A stretch of DNA of 64,000 bases from Sabellastarte sp. h YS-2021 (Eukaryota > Annelida > Polychaeta > Sabellida > Sabellidae): NCBI GenBank assembly GCA_964017235.1, contig OZ024931.1, forward strand, positions 125,995,530 to 126,059,529, read 5' to 3'. Below are positions 10,296-21,692 of this stretch, in pieces; position 1 is the first letter of the stretch; the number at the start of each line of letters is the position of its first letter. Under the pieces are notes generated by a model that worked only from the letters and a program-made list of their open reading frames with translations, ran no database searches and was not told where the DNA came from. The position numbers and the translations under genes were made by a program.

Positions 10296-10506
10296 AAAAA
10301 GATGCTATGACGTCACGCTGTCTAGACAGGAAGAAAGTACGACACGCCATCTGGCGAGTGCACAGTACTGGGCCAGCCTAGCCGGTGGAGACACAGGACG
10401 TCTTTTTCGGACGTTTGGCGGGCCGGTCCGCGCCGACCGGATAAGCTATTGTCCATTGGATAGGGTATTAACTTATAAAAATTTAATTTACTTATTAAAT
10501 TTGCAA
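10296..10506 (+). repeat. Right inverted terminal repeat of DIRS-a
   Basis: It starts AAAAAGATGCTATGACGTCA and runs to TTAAATTTGCAA at the end. The inner part is the reverse complement of 4081-4265. The last ~40 bases are the right-end-specific tail, duplicated in the ICR. Confidence 0.92.
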
Positions 10507-10719
10507 ATTCATGATAGAGAATTCTACATCAATGAGTGTTACAAAGACCAATGAAACTGTACAAAAAGAATAGAGAAAGTTACTGGATCTGGAAAAGGAA
10601 AACCCAGAATTTTGGAATTGACCAAATGCTCTGGTATCTGCAGGAACGGCTTTTGTACCTCTTTTTGAATGTAACCCCAAATTGCACGTGGCTTTTGGCT
10701 CAAAATGCTTTCATTAGAT

Positions 10720-12560
10720 AGGAATTGAAGTTCCTAGTATCACACAGACAATTTTGGTCATGAATATAAACATATAGTGCAAAATTGACGCAACAGCCTC
10801 TAATGCACTTGAGGCCGAAAAGGGAAAGTTGAGGGACATGTCGGGTCGAAATCCAAAATTAGCAACCTCTAGGGGAGATGTACTATGGGCAGAGGGTATG
10901 CAAGTCTGAACAAGTAGGATTTTAACCAGCTTTGAAATCCCAATATTATGTTCTGTGATCGGACCGATTGTGGAAGTCTGTTCCATTCAGTGGGAGAAGC
11001 CATTGCAAAACCTCGCCTACCAATGGCCTTGGGATGAATTGAAGAAATAGAAAGCCGATTTCCACGAGTAAGGCAACTGGTTTTGATTAAGGATGATAAT
11101 TATGTGGGTTGGGAGAATTTAATAGCCTTGAATGTAATAGGATTATAGTTAAGCAAGATACGGTATGAAATGGGGAGCCAATGTAGTTTTTCTAGATAGG
11201 AAATAACATGGCTTGTTTTATCAAGTCTGAAGACAATTCTATAAAGGGCATTTTTAATCTTTTGGAGTTAAGCCACGTTGTATTTATTCACACCATAGAG
11301 TAGGGAATTACAGTGGAGACTGAGGTATTTATAGATGCGTCTGAAATCTTTGAGATGATAGTATCGGGCACAACAAACCTTAGTTATATGACTGGCAAAA
11401 GTATTTCCAGAATCAAAAGTAACAACTAAATTCTTAACTTCATTGGTAGGGGAGATAGAATTTTCAAGAAACTGGGTGAAAATTTTGCATAAGGGACTCC
11501 CTGGCCTGTTTGTCGCCAATGACGGTGAATTCTGTTTTCTCTGAAAAGTTTCAGTCTGACCCCATCCATCCATTTTTGAATGCAAGCAAGACACTCCATG
11601 AGCTCAGCAATACTGGAATCAAAGTTCCTGGAGTCGACTGCTGCCAAGTTTATTTGGGTGTCATTGGCATAAAGATGATGAGTAACATTGAAACTGGAAA
11701 TTATATGGCTGAGAGGGTAGTGTAAAGAGTGAAAAGGAGGGGGCCCAGAACAGAACTTTGGGGGACACCATAAGGGAGTGAGAAGGTATCCGAGAAGCTT
11801 TTACCCAATTTAACCTTCTGTCTGCAGTTTATGAGATAAGATTTGATCCACGTCGGCACAGTGCCATCCACGCCAAACCAATCACTGAGGCAGTTAAAAA
11901 GAGTGTTGCGAGCCCCTCTTTATTAATGTAACTATTGAACTGATCAGCCAGAGCTTTTTCAATCAATTTAGATATAAAAATCAGGTTGGACACAGGTCTG
12001 GTTTTTTCAGGAGATTTCTATCTAGACTAGGGTTCTTGAGAAGGTGGGTAACATATTCGAATTTGAAACAGTTTGGGAAACTCCCTTCTTTGAGCGAGTA
12101 ATTCATAATATTGGTAATTTGGGTGATTAGGATGTCTGCGCACTTTTTGACCGTTGAGGTTGGTATTGGACCTAGATCACATGATTTGGTGGGAGAGGAT
12201 TTTAGAATTTTGAGAATGTCATCCTTGGATACAGGCTCGAAGGAAGATGGGGGACTGTTGTTAATACTTGGTCTGTTGATAGAAACTGGAGCCGATGACT
12301 CTAGTGCGGTTCTAAGTTTCATAATTTTGTCACTGAAAAATGCCCAAAGGAATTAGCTAGATTAGTAGGACTGACATGATCTGGTAAAATAATGGTTGAG
12401 GATTTATGTAGAATTTTGTTGAAGGTGTTCTACAGAACCTTGGGATAATCATTGTTTTCAGCAATAACTATGGAATAGTGCCTGCGTGTAGACACTTATG
12501 AGTAGAAAATTGTAGCGGTTAACAGCTGCATGATATCTACCAGTTAATTGCGGATTTATC
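10720..12560 (-). mobile_element. CR1/L2-like LINE, 5'-truncated and decayed
   Basis: Reading leftward on the minus strand, the order is: DHVSPTNLANSFGHFFSDKI near 12330, a fingers/palm segment (ILKSSPTKSCDLGPIPTS) near 12180, GVPQSSVLGPLLF near 11770, YANDTQI near 11665, VKNLVVTFDSGNTF near 11410, and the C-terminal GRRGFAMASPTEWNRLPQS near 11000. This is the conserved order of a CR1/L2-clade non-LTR reverse transcriptase. Frameshifts and stops split it into at least three ORFs. The catalytic YADD box has become YAND. The 5' part including the endonuclease is absent. The 3' boundary is uncertain. Confidence 0.85.
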
Positions 12561-12654
12561 CCTGCGCCATACATGCTCATACTTCTGCTTCAGATGCTTT
12601 ACTGACAGGATGTCTGAATTCATGAAGCTTTTGTTAGGGTGCAATGGTACTTCT

Positions 12655-13420
12655 TAGCCCACGGCCCTTAAGGGCTGTCAGGGTATTGTTTTCACCCATG
12701 GTGTCAGGTTGGAGGTAAGAAAAAGTTTAACCGGACTGTATATCAGAAACCGTAAGGTGTAGGAAGTTGATACTTGGTAGGGACATTGGTTAGGGGATGT
12801 AGACTTGCAACGTCATAGTGTGACCTTGATTTGACCTTTGGCCTTGTTGTAGTGACCTTGACCTATAAAATCTTGTCCGGGCTATACCTCGGAAACTGTA
12901 AGGTGTAGGAAGTTGTTACGTAGTAGGGACATTGGTTGGGGGTGTAGGTGTGCAATGTCAGTGTGACCTTGATTTGACCTTGCCGTAGTGACCTTGACCT
13001 ATAAAATCTTGTCCAGGCTATATCTTGGAAACAGTAAGGTGTAGGAAGTTGATACTTGGTAGGGACATTGGTAAGGGGGTGTAAGTGCAACGTCATGGTG
13101 TGACCTTGATTTGGCCTTTGACCTTGCCGTAGTGACCTTGACCTATAAAATTGTGTCCTGGCTATATCTCGGAAGCGATAAGGTCATTAAGGTGTAGAAA
13201 GTTGATACTTGGTACATTGGTTAGGGGTTGTAGGTGTGTAACATCATGATGTGACCTTTGATCTTGTCATAGTCATAGCGAGTTTTAAAATTTTCTCTGG
13301 GCTATTTCTTGGTTCGATAAGGTGTTGAAGGTTGACACTTGGTATGGACATTGGTTAGGGGTGTAGGTGTGCATCATGGTGTGACCTTTTTGCTCTGCCA
13401 AAGTGTGTTCACCTGACATA
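12655..13420. repeat. R2-family element with about five ~140-bp tandem units
   Basis: It opens with the ACGGCCCTTAAGGGCTGT palindrome and GTATTGTTTTCACCCATGG. Units are marked by GGTGTAGGAAGTTG at about 12758, 12902, 13040, 13190 and (degraded) 13330, together with GTGACCTTGATTTGACC. Related copies are at 385-790, 30130-30640 (inverted) and 44250-44580 continuing at 50913-51480. Confidence 0.85.
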
Positions 13421-13479
13421 TTTGAGACATGTTTCTTTTATGACAAAGGTATATGAATTGCTGCCATTGATTATTATCT

Positions 13480-13830
13480 CCACCACAGTGGGGGGTGGAC
13501 ATATTACTTTTGCTTTGTCCACCGTCCGGACGCTTGGTTTCCGCTCATTTGAAGGAAAAGTATTTATCCTATCTTTACCAAATTTGGTATGGGTGTTTAT
13601 TGGGTTCATAGCTTGCATGGGATTGCTTTTGGTGAAGATAGGTCTATAGCTAACTGAGTAATAGCTACTTAGCTACTTTTGTGTACTTCTTTTGTTTCCG
13701 GGCATTTTAAGGAAAAACATTTGACATATCTTTACCAAATTTAGTATGAGCATTACTTAGGTCGATAGCTTGCTTGGCATTGGTTTTAGTGATAATAGCT
13801 ATATAACTGACTGAGTAATAGCTACTTTGC
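13480..13830. repeat. R5 repeat, two ~170-bp units
   Basis: The phrase TATCTTTACCAAATTTGGTA and the phrase AACTGAGTAATAGCTACTT each occur twice. The same sequence reappears at 63660-63990 in the same orientation. The intervening ORF is not a gene. Confidence 0.75.
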
Positions 13831-14225
13831 CAAAAATGGAAAACACAAATTTGCTTCTATCTCCTTAACCGTGCGAGATAGAGCAATTTCGTCGAAATTT
13901 TCGACCTACAGGGTATCTGACCAATGTATTCTTAGCAATTTTCAAAAAAAAAATTTCCCCTCCCCAAAAATGGCGGCCATTTTGTATTTTCGAATTTTTG
14001 CCAAAAAATGGAGAAACACAAATTTGCTACCATCTCCTTAACCGTGCGAGATAGAGTGATTTCGTCGAAATTTTCGATCCACAGGGTATCCAAGCATTGT
14101 ACTCTTGGCAATTTTCAAAAAAATTTTCCTCTTCTCAAAAATGGCGGCCATTTTGAATTTTCGAATTTTTGCCAAAAATAGAGTGGTTTCGTCAAAATTT
14201 TTGACCCAACCAATGCAAAAAGGCA
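13831..14225. repeat. Two to three units of the 54-56 kb tandem family
   Basis: It contains CCTTAACCGTGCGAGATAGA, CACAGGGTATC and AAAATGGCGGCCATTTTG, matching the ~168-bp units at 54040-55960. It directly continues R5, so two tandem-core families are joined here. Confidence 0.8.
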
Positions 14226-14331
14226 TGGAGCTGAAATAATTTACATGTTCTATGCTATCCTGTTTCTATTCATATGTCGCAGCTACTATCAACAGGGCGT
14301 CCTATTTCTAGTTAAATGCACGTTTACTTTT

Positions 14332-14519
14332 TTATTGCGTTAATACATCCTATCCAATGGACAATTGCTTTACCGGTCGGCGCGACCGGTCCCGCCAAAC
14401 GCCAGAAAAAGACGTCCTGTATATACTACCGGCAGGACCGGTCACAGAGGGTGCCTTCACTAGGTGGCACATCGTACTTCCTTCCTGTCTAGACAGCGTG
14501 ACGTCATAGCATCTTTTTC
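14332..14519 (+). repeat. Left inverted terminal repeat of DIRS-c
   Basis: It runs TTATTGCGTTAATACATCC, then CCGGTCGGCGCGACCGGTCC, then to AGCATCTTTTT. It matches the DIRS-b left terminus (37572-37760 reversed) more closely than DIRS-a. Confidence 0.9.
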
Positions 14520-14633
14520 ATTTGGCGCGTGGAGTGTGCAGACATGTTTTCTGCAGAGAGAACTTTTGAAGTTTAATTGCGAATTATTCCAATTTATTTT
14601 ACTTCTACGTATTTCTACTGAAGTACTGATCAT

Positions 14634-16080
14634 CATGTCGTGCCCAGGACAGAAGAGAGGCACTTGTGGCCACGTTATGGCTATTTTTGATGGTCACTTG
14701 GAAGTGTGCAAGATGTCGGAACAAGGGGGTTGGAGAAGACAACTGCGTTCTTAAGAAAGATTGCCCTATATGTAAAGCATTTACATCAGAGCAGGTCCAA
14801 CAACTAGCCACCCCCACCTACAGAGAAAGAAAGAACAAAGACAAGAAGATGGTTTCGTCCTCCCCTACCCCCACTCTTGTGGACCCTTCACACATCAGTG
14901 TTTTGGGTAAAGTAGAGGGAGAGAAGGCTATTGTTAAGCCTGAAACCACGCCTGCTGGAAAGAAGAAGAAACAAAACGATTTACCCAAGCCTTCTCCCAG
15001 ATCCAGCAAGAAGAAGCCCAGTACCAGCAGCAGACCTTCATCTGAAGATTTGAAAAATCTAGATGACAAATGGGCTAAGAGATTTGCAAGGCTGTAAGCA
15101 TTGCTGTTGTCCAAATCCTTTGCTGTTCCGGTGGAACCGGTGGTGAAGCCAGCAGAAGTCATCACCAGCCAGAAGCCATTTTTGACCCTGGTGCTAGCAC
15201 CAGTAAGTTGGCTGAATCTGCAGAGCCTTCCAGTCTCAGCCTTGTTCAGGCCACCGGTGATGCTGTTCCACCCAGGGGAGATGAGATCCAGCAGAATGCC
15301 ACCCAGCCTGTTGAGGCTCCCGGTGCGGGGACGGCCACCCAGCCTGTTCAAGCTCCCGGTGCAGGTCCTGATGTACTGCCTTCCGGTACCGGTGATGCTG
15401 CCCTCAATGTAGACCAAACCCTGACCGGTGGTAGAGTTGTCCAGAGCACCAGTGGGTTTGAAATGAGGATGACCAGCACAGTGAGGCCGGTTCCCTGTTG
15501 GAAGGAAACGGTTCCCCAGACAGAGAACTCACCAGGGATGAGTCTGCAGATCAAGAACTCTCTGAGGAGGCCAGCTATAGAGAGACAATCAGAGGCGTGA
15601 GATCCTTCATGGGTTGGCACAAGGTCCCTGAGTTTGAGAGTGTTTCATCTTCTGATGACAACCCTTTTGCCGGTTCACGTGTTCAGCCAACCGGTAAAGT
15701 GTCAGTCAAGCTTCCGGTGGACGATTGGCTGTGCAGGAAGATGGAAAAGCTTAATCTAACCATCACAGAGGGCTACCCTGCAAGAAATACAGAGACTGCT
15801 GGCCTCCTCAAAGATCAATTCATCAAGCCTCCCCGGTCGTCCAGATGGTATGGGATGCATACTGAGAAGAAGGACTGTGACAATACCACTGTATGCTCCT
15901 GGTCTCCGGAACCGGCCAAGCTCAACAGTTCTTTTAGTCGGGTTGCCAGACGTAGCCTTCCTACTGCCCCACCCTCCCGGGCCCTGAGCCAGGACATGCT
16001 TAGGCGTTGGGAGAAAGCAGCCAGATAACAAACTGTCATGTGTAACCAGGCTGCTGGACTGTCTCGTTGCTTGACCAGGG
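14634..16080 (+). pseudogene. DIRS-c gag-like ORF1 (truncated, frameshifted)
   Basis: The start ATG 14634 gives MSCPGQKRGTCGHVMA, matching the DIRS-b start. A frameshift near 14695-14700 moves the frame to KCARCRNKG, where the C-x2-C-x9-C-x5-C-x2-C motif is intact. Another break occurs at 15096 (stop), after which coding continues in other frames: tandem EAPGAG/QAPGAG-type repeats near 15310-15370, then YRETIRGVRSFMGWHKVPEF, then VDDWLCRKM. A stop at 16026-16028 precedes the truncation. It is a gag homologue by alignment with DIRS-b and is non-functional. Confidence 0.87.
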
Positions 16081-16091
16081 TCTTTACATCT

Positions 16092-16175
16092 GGATAGGAT
16101 GAAATAAATATAATAATAATAAATATAATAGGATAGGATGAAATAAATATAATAATAATAAATATAAATAAATAT
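16092..16175. repeat. Short AT-rich tandem duplication at the DIRS-c break
   Basis: GGATAGGATGAAATAAATAT followed by ATAATAATAAATATAATA occurs twice in tandem. It lies directly at the point where DIRS-c homology is lost. Confidence 0.8.
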
Positions 16176-16433
16176 GTTTTCCACTTACATTGTATTCCTT
16201 AACAGTTAACTTGGTACTTAACTTCTGAATACCATTTGCAGGGCACAGCTTTTGTGTCCTTTTCCTATTTCACTTCTACTCTGAAGCTCAAAACACAGTC
16301 AGCTGACACAGAGCCCATTCACGGGCACTAATGGCTTGTTGTTGAATTACTTGTCACTTTCCCCTAATTTGAGTAAAAATGATTTCTAACACTAAAATTA
16401 TTTCATTTAGAGTACTTTCTTAAAATGTATTCA

Positions 16434-16925
16434 CCTGGGCCCGTATTCACAAAGATTCTTATTCTTAGAATTAGTCTTATTCTTAGAATTTTTCTTAGAA
16501 CTGTTGTTTTTCTTAGAAAATTTCTAAGAATAAGAATTTTCCTATTCACAAAGATTCTTATTCTTAGAATTACGCTTATTCTTAGAATTTTTCTAAGAAT
16601 TGCTTTTATTCTTAGAATTTTTCTAAGAATAAGAAATTGCTATATGCACAAAACTCTTATTGTTGACACCAAAAGTGCATCCAAATAGAGAAAGTCACTT
16701 CTGGGCCTGTATTCACAATGATTCTTAGAATTTTTCTTTGAACTACACTTAGTCTAACCTGTGCACACATTTCCTTTTACTTCTATTCTTAGAATTATTC
16801 TTAGCTAAGAATTGTTTTGTGAATAGGATTTTATTCTAAGAATAAGAAAATTCTTAGCCAGAATTTTTCTTAGACTTAAGTGTAATTCTAAGAAAAATTC
16901 TAAGAATCTTTGTGAATACAGGCCC
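16434..16925. mobile_element. Foldback/MITE built of TTCTTAGAAT repeats
   Basis: The ends are inverted: GGGCCCGTATTCACAAAGAT at the left and ATCTTTGTGAATACAGGCCC at the right. An internal GGCCTGTATTCACAATGAT at about 16705 suggests a ~230-bp MITE (16703-16925) next to an older related copy. The inside is a dense array of TTCTTAGAAT and its complement, so the single strand could fold extensively. Confidence 0.75.
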
Positions 16926-17439
16926 AGATGTCTACCTTCTCCTCATACTTACAACATGGCATAGTACACCTTAATTTTAGAAAATTATAGAAGAGTAAAT
17001 GTGTTGTATCGCCAAAAATATTGCCCTTTCTTTTCAAATACTATATAAAAATTGTCACTAGGCATTAACTTCACCTATTTTAACTAATAATAGTGAAAAT
17101 TAATTCCAAGTGAAATTTTAAATTTGTATTAATATAATATATTAATATAAGTAGAAACTAGCCCTCAGTGAAAATTAATTCGTGAATTTCTTAAAAATGG
17201 AGAATTAGTGAAATTTTCTTCTAGCTAAAATTTCAACTTATTTAGTATGTTATTCAAATTTTAAGTGGTAGGCTTGTTACTGATTGCATAAGCAATAACT
17301 ACTTTCAGGTTCTCACTGTTGAGTAAATCACGTATAACCTAAAAAACTATAATTTAGAGCAATTTCTTGAAATGTTTTCTTTATCTACCATATTTAGTCG
17401 CTAAAATGTTTATTGCTACAGTTAAGTGACTTATAGCCT

Positions 17440-18420
17440 TTTTTCATTTTAAACAGTTACCAGAATGAGTGAATGTCTTATATCTGGAAAAATATTTGTT
17501 GGCAATTCCTTGTAAATATGTTGTATAGCAATTTTTGGGTGCACTACACAATCGTCAAAATTGGAGACCTCGTGTTCATTCAATAGTTGAGAAAAAGCTA
17601 CGTTCATATTTACGCTTTAGAGTAAATGACTTCTAGCCAAAAAAAAACTGTTGCTTTTAGAGCCCTCTGTTAAAATGTCATCTACTTTCATCTTACCAGC
17701 AAGATGGCGAGTTCTTTGGGAATCTACTGTTATAAATTAAGCGACTTACAGACATTTTCTCATGTAACTAAAATTTAGTCTCAGTTACTAAAATGAGTAA
17801 ATGTCCTATATTTTAAAGGTGTTGTAATAAACCAATTTTGTCAAATATGCTATTCATCCAATTTGGGGTGAGCCACTACAATTAAAGTTACAGACGCTTT
17901 AAGGATTTGTCACAGCTTAGCACATACTGCCATTTTTCATTTTAAGAACTTACTAAAATGAGGATTATTTATTTATTTGGGGTTTTACACCGCTTTCAAC
18001 ACTGTACAGGTCATATCACGACGGGTAGTTGGAAGGGCGGAGGAAACCAGTCCATACAGTTGGTCAAGGTTCTGTACTGTAAACTGCCAACCAACGGCAA
18101 GCAACTACCAGCTTTCCCACTTGAGGCCGTGCCGGGAACCGAACCCCGCCCTCAGAGGTGGGAGGCGAGAGTGTTAATTACCACTCTGCCAACGTGGCCC
18201 CCTACTAAAATGAGGAAATGTTCTGCATATTCCAAGGTATTGTAGTCAACTATTTCCTTTCAAATATGCTATTCACTAATTTTTGTGGGGTGAGCTACCA
18301 CATGTTAAAGTTGTAAACCCCTTTAAGGATCTATAATTGCTATAGCTAAGTAACTTATTATAGTCATTTTCTCATTTTAAGAACTTACTAAATGAGTAAA
18401 ATGTCCTATATCTTCAAAAG
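17440..18420. repeat. Divergent ~300-400-bp repeated units
   Basis: The phrase TACTAAAATGAG(T/G)AAATGT, the phrase AAATATGCTATTCA and a GGTGAGC(C/T)AC block recur around 17460, 17790, 17950-18290 and 18390. Unit boundaries are blurred and one unit is split by the SINE at 17965-18202. No coding sequence was seen. Confidence 0.55.
17965..18202 (-). mobile_element. SINE family A, copy 2, with 14-bp target duplication
   Basis: This is a full-length minus-strand copy (head at 18202, tail at 17965). A perfect direct repeat TACTAAAATGAGGA flanks it at 17951-17964 and 18203-18216, the mark of LINE-mediated insertion. Its 3' flank reappears at 23130-23168. Confidence 0.92.
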
Positions 18421-18500
18421 GGGGGCTATGGTGGTGTAGTGGTAACATACTGGTCTGCCACCACTGGTAGGTGGAAAGCTCGTAGTTGATTGCCATTGGT
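18420..18500 (+). mobile_element. SINE family C (or diverged family A) head
   Basis: GGGGGCTATGGTGGTGTAGTG and GGTGGAAAGCTCGTAG resemble the family A head and body. The box B region is deleted. It is a partial copy. Confidence 0.5.
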
Positions 18501-19430
18501 TACAGAACCATGACACTTTCAGTTCCGTTTTGTGGAACCATAGATCAAATTTGACCTACATGTAGCAGTGTCCAATAATCGCGTCTGTTGAGATTCTCAA
18601 TTTAATAAGACCTACGTGAACACAAAACTGGTTTCAGTAAACAGAGTAATATGTGTCTGATCAGCTTCTGTGAAATTGTAGATTATTTCACTACAGTTGT
18701 ATTATCTGAGAATTGGTGTGTGGCAATAACCACTACACAAGTCTGACACTGCCCACTGATGTTACAAATATGAAATCTACATTTTCATCTGATTGCCTCG
18801 TTAAATATATGCTTATTCAAAAAATAAATTGCAATATATCTTGAGAGTTTTTTCTGTGGCCAAGTGTTTAACGTCTATAACTTAGAACGCTGAACTTGCA
18901 TGATCAATCCTTAAAAGTGAAGGGGTTTTCGTTCTTCAAAACTGCCATCACATACGTAAAATATTACCAAATTTTCACTATGTTCCAACATACGACAATT
19001 CAAACATTGATGTTTTGTTGTTTGTTTCCTAAAGTATTTATCACAACAAAATATACAGATTTTCATATAATTTTTGCGAACTTGCCAATGTTTAAATTGT
19101 GCACGAATAATAAAATATTTGCACAAATACTTCGTGCAGGATACTCCGTGCACTCATGAAATCACTTATTTTAAAACTGTAATCATGATACCTAAATTTA
19201 AAATACATTGTTTAGTGTTATGATATAACACAATTGTTGTTGGTGAAATGACTACTTGACAGTGATTTTAGCTGGTACTCTTGTGAGAAATTGTTCTGTC
19301 AAAAGTTGCAATATGTGTTTGGTATGGTTTAACCCAAACTGTCTCAGCCAAAATGTGGGATAAATCTACATAATAACCTACGGAGCCCTGGAAGGGACAT
19401 AAAACTGTTTTCCTTGCATTTTTTATCTCG
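18501..19430. other. Gene-free AT-rich stretch
   Basis: No recognisable coding exon, RNA gene or repeat family was seen. Short ORFs on both strands have no family resemblance. Confidence 0.5.
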
Positions 19431-19432
19431 TT

Positions 19433-19620
19433 CCCACAAGTTAGTAAGTCGTTCCCACAAGTTAGTAAGTCGTTCCCACAAATTAGCAAGTTGTTACCAC
19501 AAAATAGAAAGTCATTCCCACAAGTTAGCAAAGTCCTTCCCACAAGTTAGCAAAGTTGTTACCACAAGTTACCAAGTCGTTCCCACAAGATAGCAAGTCG
19601 TTCCCACAAGATAGCAAGAT
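19433..19620 (-). repeat. 21-bp minisatellite, minus orientation
   Basis: The unit is approximately GTTCCCACAAGTTAGTAAGTC with variants, about nine units. It is the reverse complement of the array at 20130-20562. The 21-bp period keeps ORFs open and gives an artificial heptapeptide repeat. Confidence 0.9.
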
Positions 19621-20129
19621 AGCAAAATGCCTGTTTTATGGCATTTTGCTTGGTCCTTCTAAGATATTTCAGTATGTTACATTGGACTGGGTGCTTTTTT
19701 GCACAGCATAGCTTGCAGTATCTCCTGGACCACTGGATTCTCATACAAACTATGTACCTGGATGCAGCAAAACTCGTGTTTGCTGTGTTGCAAATTGCAT
19801 AGACTTTTCATACAATAAATTGCATAGTCTTATCATTCTCAACCCCTTCTTAATACCCATTACATTGGTTCCCCCTTAGGTGCCACATATAGACACTGTA
19901 GCGCAATTAGTATTAAATCTCTAAAATATAGTATTGCAGTATACCTGTAACCATAATTAGATGACCTCTGAAGGTCAATAATTAGGTAACTTAGAAGAAT
20001 AACCATTAAAATTTATAAAATGATAACCAGGCCTACAGGGATATGTAAACTTGAATGGCATGCTAGTAGATGGGTGACCTCTATATAAGTTAGGTATCAT
20101 AGACAAAAAAATTGCCTGTACATTGGCAT

Positions 20130-20562
20130 CAAAGCATGACTTACTAAAACTTGTGGGAATGACTTGCTATCTTGTGGGAACGACTTCTTAACTTGTGGGA
20201 ACAACTTAGTATCTTGTGGTAACGGCTTTGCTAAGTTGTGGGAATGAGTTAGTATCTTGTGGTAATGACTTTGCTAACTTGTGGGAACGAGTTAGTATCT
20301 TGTGGTAACGGCTTTGCTAACTTGTGGTAACGACTTGCTAACTTGTGGGAACGACTTGCTAACTTGTGGGAATGACTTTCTATCTTGTGGTAACGACTTA
20401 CTAACTTGTGGGAATGACTTAGCATCTTGTGGGAACGACTTACTAACTTGTGGGAACGACTTACTAACTTGTGGGAACGACTTAGTATCTTGTGGGAACG
20501 ACTTACTAACTTGTGGGAACGACTTTGCTAACTTGTGGGAACGACTTTCTATCTTGTGGCAA
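20130..20562 (+). repeat. 21-bp minisatellite, plus orientation
   Basis: About nineteen units of TTGTGGGAACGACTTACTAAC with variants (T/C and A/T changes, AGTATC versus GCTAAC). It abuts recombinase coding sequence of DIRS-d at about 20560 with no gap. Confidence 0.92.
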
Positions 20563-21056
20563 AGAACCAGTTGGCTTCAGATGGGCCTGCTGCAATTAAG
20601 CCAGTGGTCATTCCAGCATTGAAACCTCAGTTAGACAGAAGTTTGACGCAAGATAGATCTCTTAGTCCTGTGAGAGCTTTGAAATACTACCTGGACAGGA
20701 CAAAAGATTTGAGGAAGAATAAGAATCTTTTGTTTGTAGCTATTAAGGAGGGCTTTACTAGAGATATTTCCAGGGCAATTATTTCATCTTGGTTGAAACA
20801 GACTATCCTTTTGGCTTATGAGAGTTCAGATTCTGAGTCTCAACAGCTATATCAGGTGAAAGCTCATGATGTCCGGTCAATCGCTGCATCTTTGGCATTT
20901 AGAGGAGGGATTTCCTTGAATGAGATCCTTGAGGCTTGTTTTTGGAAGTCTCACAATACATTCACCAATTTCTATCTGAAGGACCTCTGTTGGCATAATG
21001 GTCAGATTTTGAAATTGGGCCCTATAGTATCTGCTCAGCATGTGATAGATTTATAA
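20563..21056 (+). pseudogene. DIRS-d tyrosine recombinase, C-terminal half
   Basis: The frame starts AKNQLASDGPAA and is open to the TAA at 21054-21056. It matches the DIRS-b recombinase from that point: PVVIPALKPQLDRSL, VRALKYYLDRT, then H-x2-R in KAHDVR, FWKSHNTF and the catalytic Tyr in FYLKD. The N-terminal domain and the first catalytic Arg are missing because the minisatellite takes their place. No frameshift is seen in the retained part, so truncation is probably recent relative to the point decay in DIRS-a. Confidence 0.88.
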
Positions 21057-21598
21057 CTAGGTACTGAATTGTATGTTATATTTCTATGTTTCATATGGTA
21101 TTGATTTTTGTATTTTGTAGGTTTTGATTGAGAATACATTGTATTTTCATGTATTTACAGGATAGATGGCTGTAGCACCTGTAAAGTGTACAGTATTGTT
21201 TAGCTTGAGCCTCACTTGGAGTTTATGATGCGTCAGCTGATATTGGTGCCAAGTGGGGTTTGACCTGTTGTTGCTTTCAAGTTGAAGTTAAAGTTTTGTT
21301 TTGTGTTGATACTTCTTGTACATTGGATGGAATTACACATTGTGAGATCGACCACATTCTGCATTTTTTTTTTTAAGGTATGTTGAATGTCAGGTGTTGA
21401 CAGGTTAACGTTTGTGTTTTAACCATGTTAAACGCACTGTTAAACATTTAATGTTGGAGTTTATGTGTTCATGTTGCATGTAAAACTCACATGGTTGCTC
21501 TGTTACAGTTTCTCACAGTGTTTTCTTCTGGTTTGGAAGTAGGACAGGTGGTGGAAGTTGCAAAAAGTAATTCCCTCCGTCCTACAAGGCTGAATTCA

Positions 21599-21692
21599 GC
21601 TACTGTTAGGAAATGGTAAGGGTATTTCGCTATAAAATTGGAAAATTTTATAGTAATTTGAATTTTTATTAGAAATACTTACCATTTCCTAA
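21599..21692 (+). repeat. ICR of DIRS-d
   Basis: GCTACTGTTAGGAAATGGTA leads into TATTTCGCTATAAAATTGG (complement of the missing left end). It is joined to AAAATTTTATAGTAATTTG and on to ACTTACCATTTCCTAA, the complement of the right end at 21890-21950. The left end itself is not in the window, so the first half is predicted from DIRS logic. Confidence 0.8.

Larger units (their letters stand above)
4081..10506 (+). mobile_element. DIRS-a: full-length DIRS-type tyrosine-recombinase retrotransposon, decayed
   Basis: Inverted terminal repeats lie at 4081-4265 and 10296-10506. An internal complementary region sits at 10138-10232. Gag, RT-RNase H and tyrosine recombinase occur in the usual DIRS order. 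DIRS elements replicate through a circular DNA and insert by site-specific recombination, so no target-site duplication is expected and none is seen. The copy is dead: gag has several stop codons, RT has a frameshift near 7300, and the recombinase has a 45-bp duplication and two frameshifts. Its terminal repeats differ enough from DIRS-b and DIRS-c to suggest a separate subfamily. Length is about 6.4 kb. Confidence 0.95.
14332..16083 (+). mobile_element. DIRS-c: 5' fragment of a DIRS element (terminal repeat and gag only)
   Basis: A left terminal repeat (14332-14519) close to that of DIRS-b is followed by a gag-like region. Homology ends abruptly at 16083 inside the gag coding region, at the codons LTRV. 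RT, recombinase, ICR and right terminus are missing. An AT-rich tandem stretch follows directly. Confidence 0.92.

Noticed and set aside
14818-15417. 199-residue minus-strand ORF
   Set aside because: It is antisense to the DIRS-c gag; codon content mirrors the repeats on the plus strand.
20130-20562. Regular 21-bp units considered as a CRISPR-like array
   Set aside because: Units are contiguous without unique spacers and the context is eukaryotic; it is a minisatellite.
20302-20622. Protein with LLTCGND heptad repeats
   Set aside because: The frame is open only because the unit is 21 bp long; it runs out of phase with the recombinase and has no start context.
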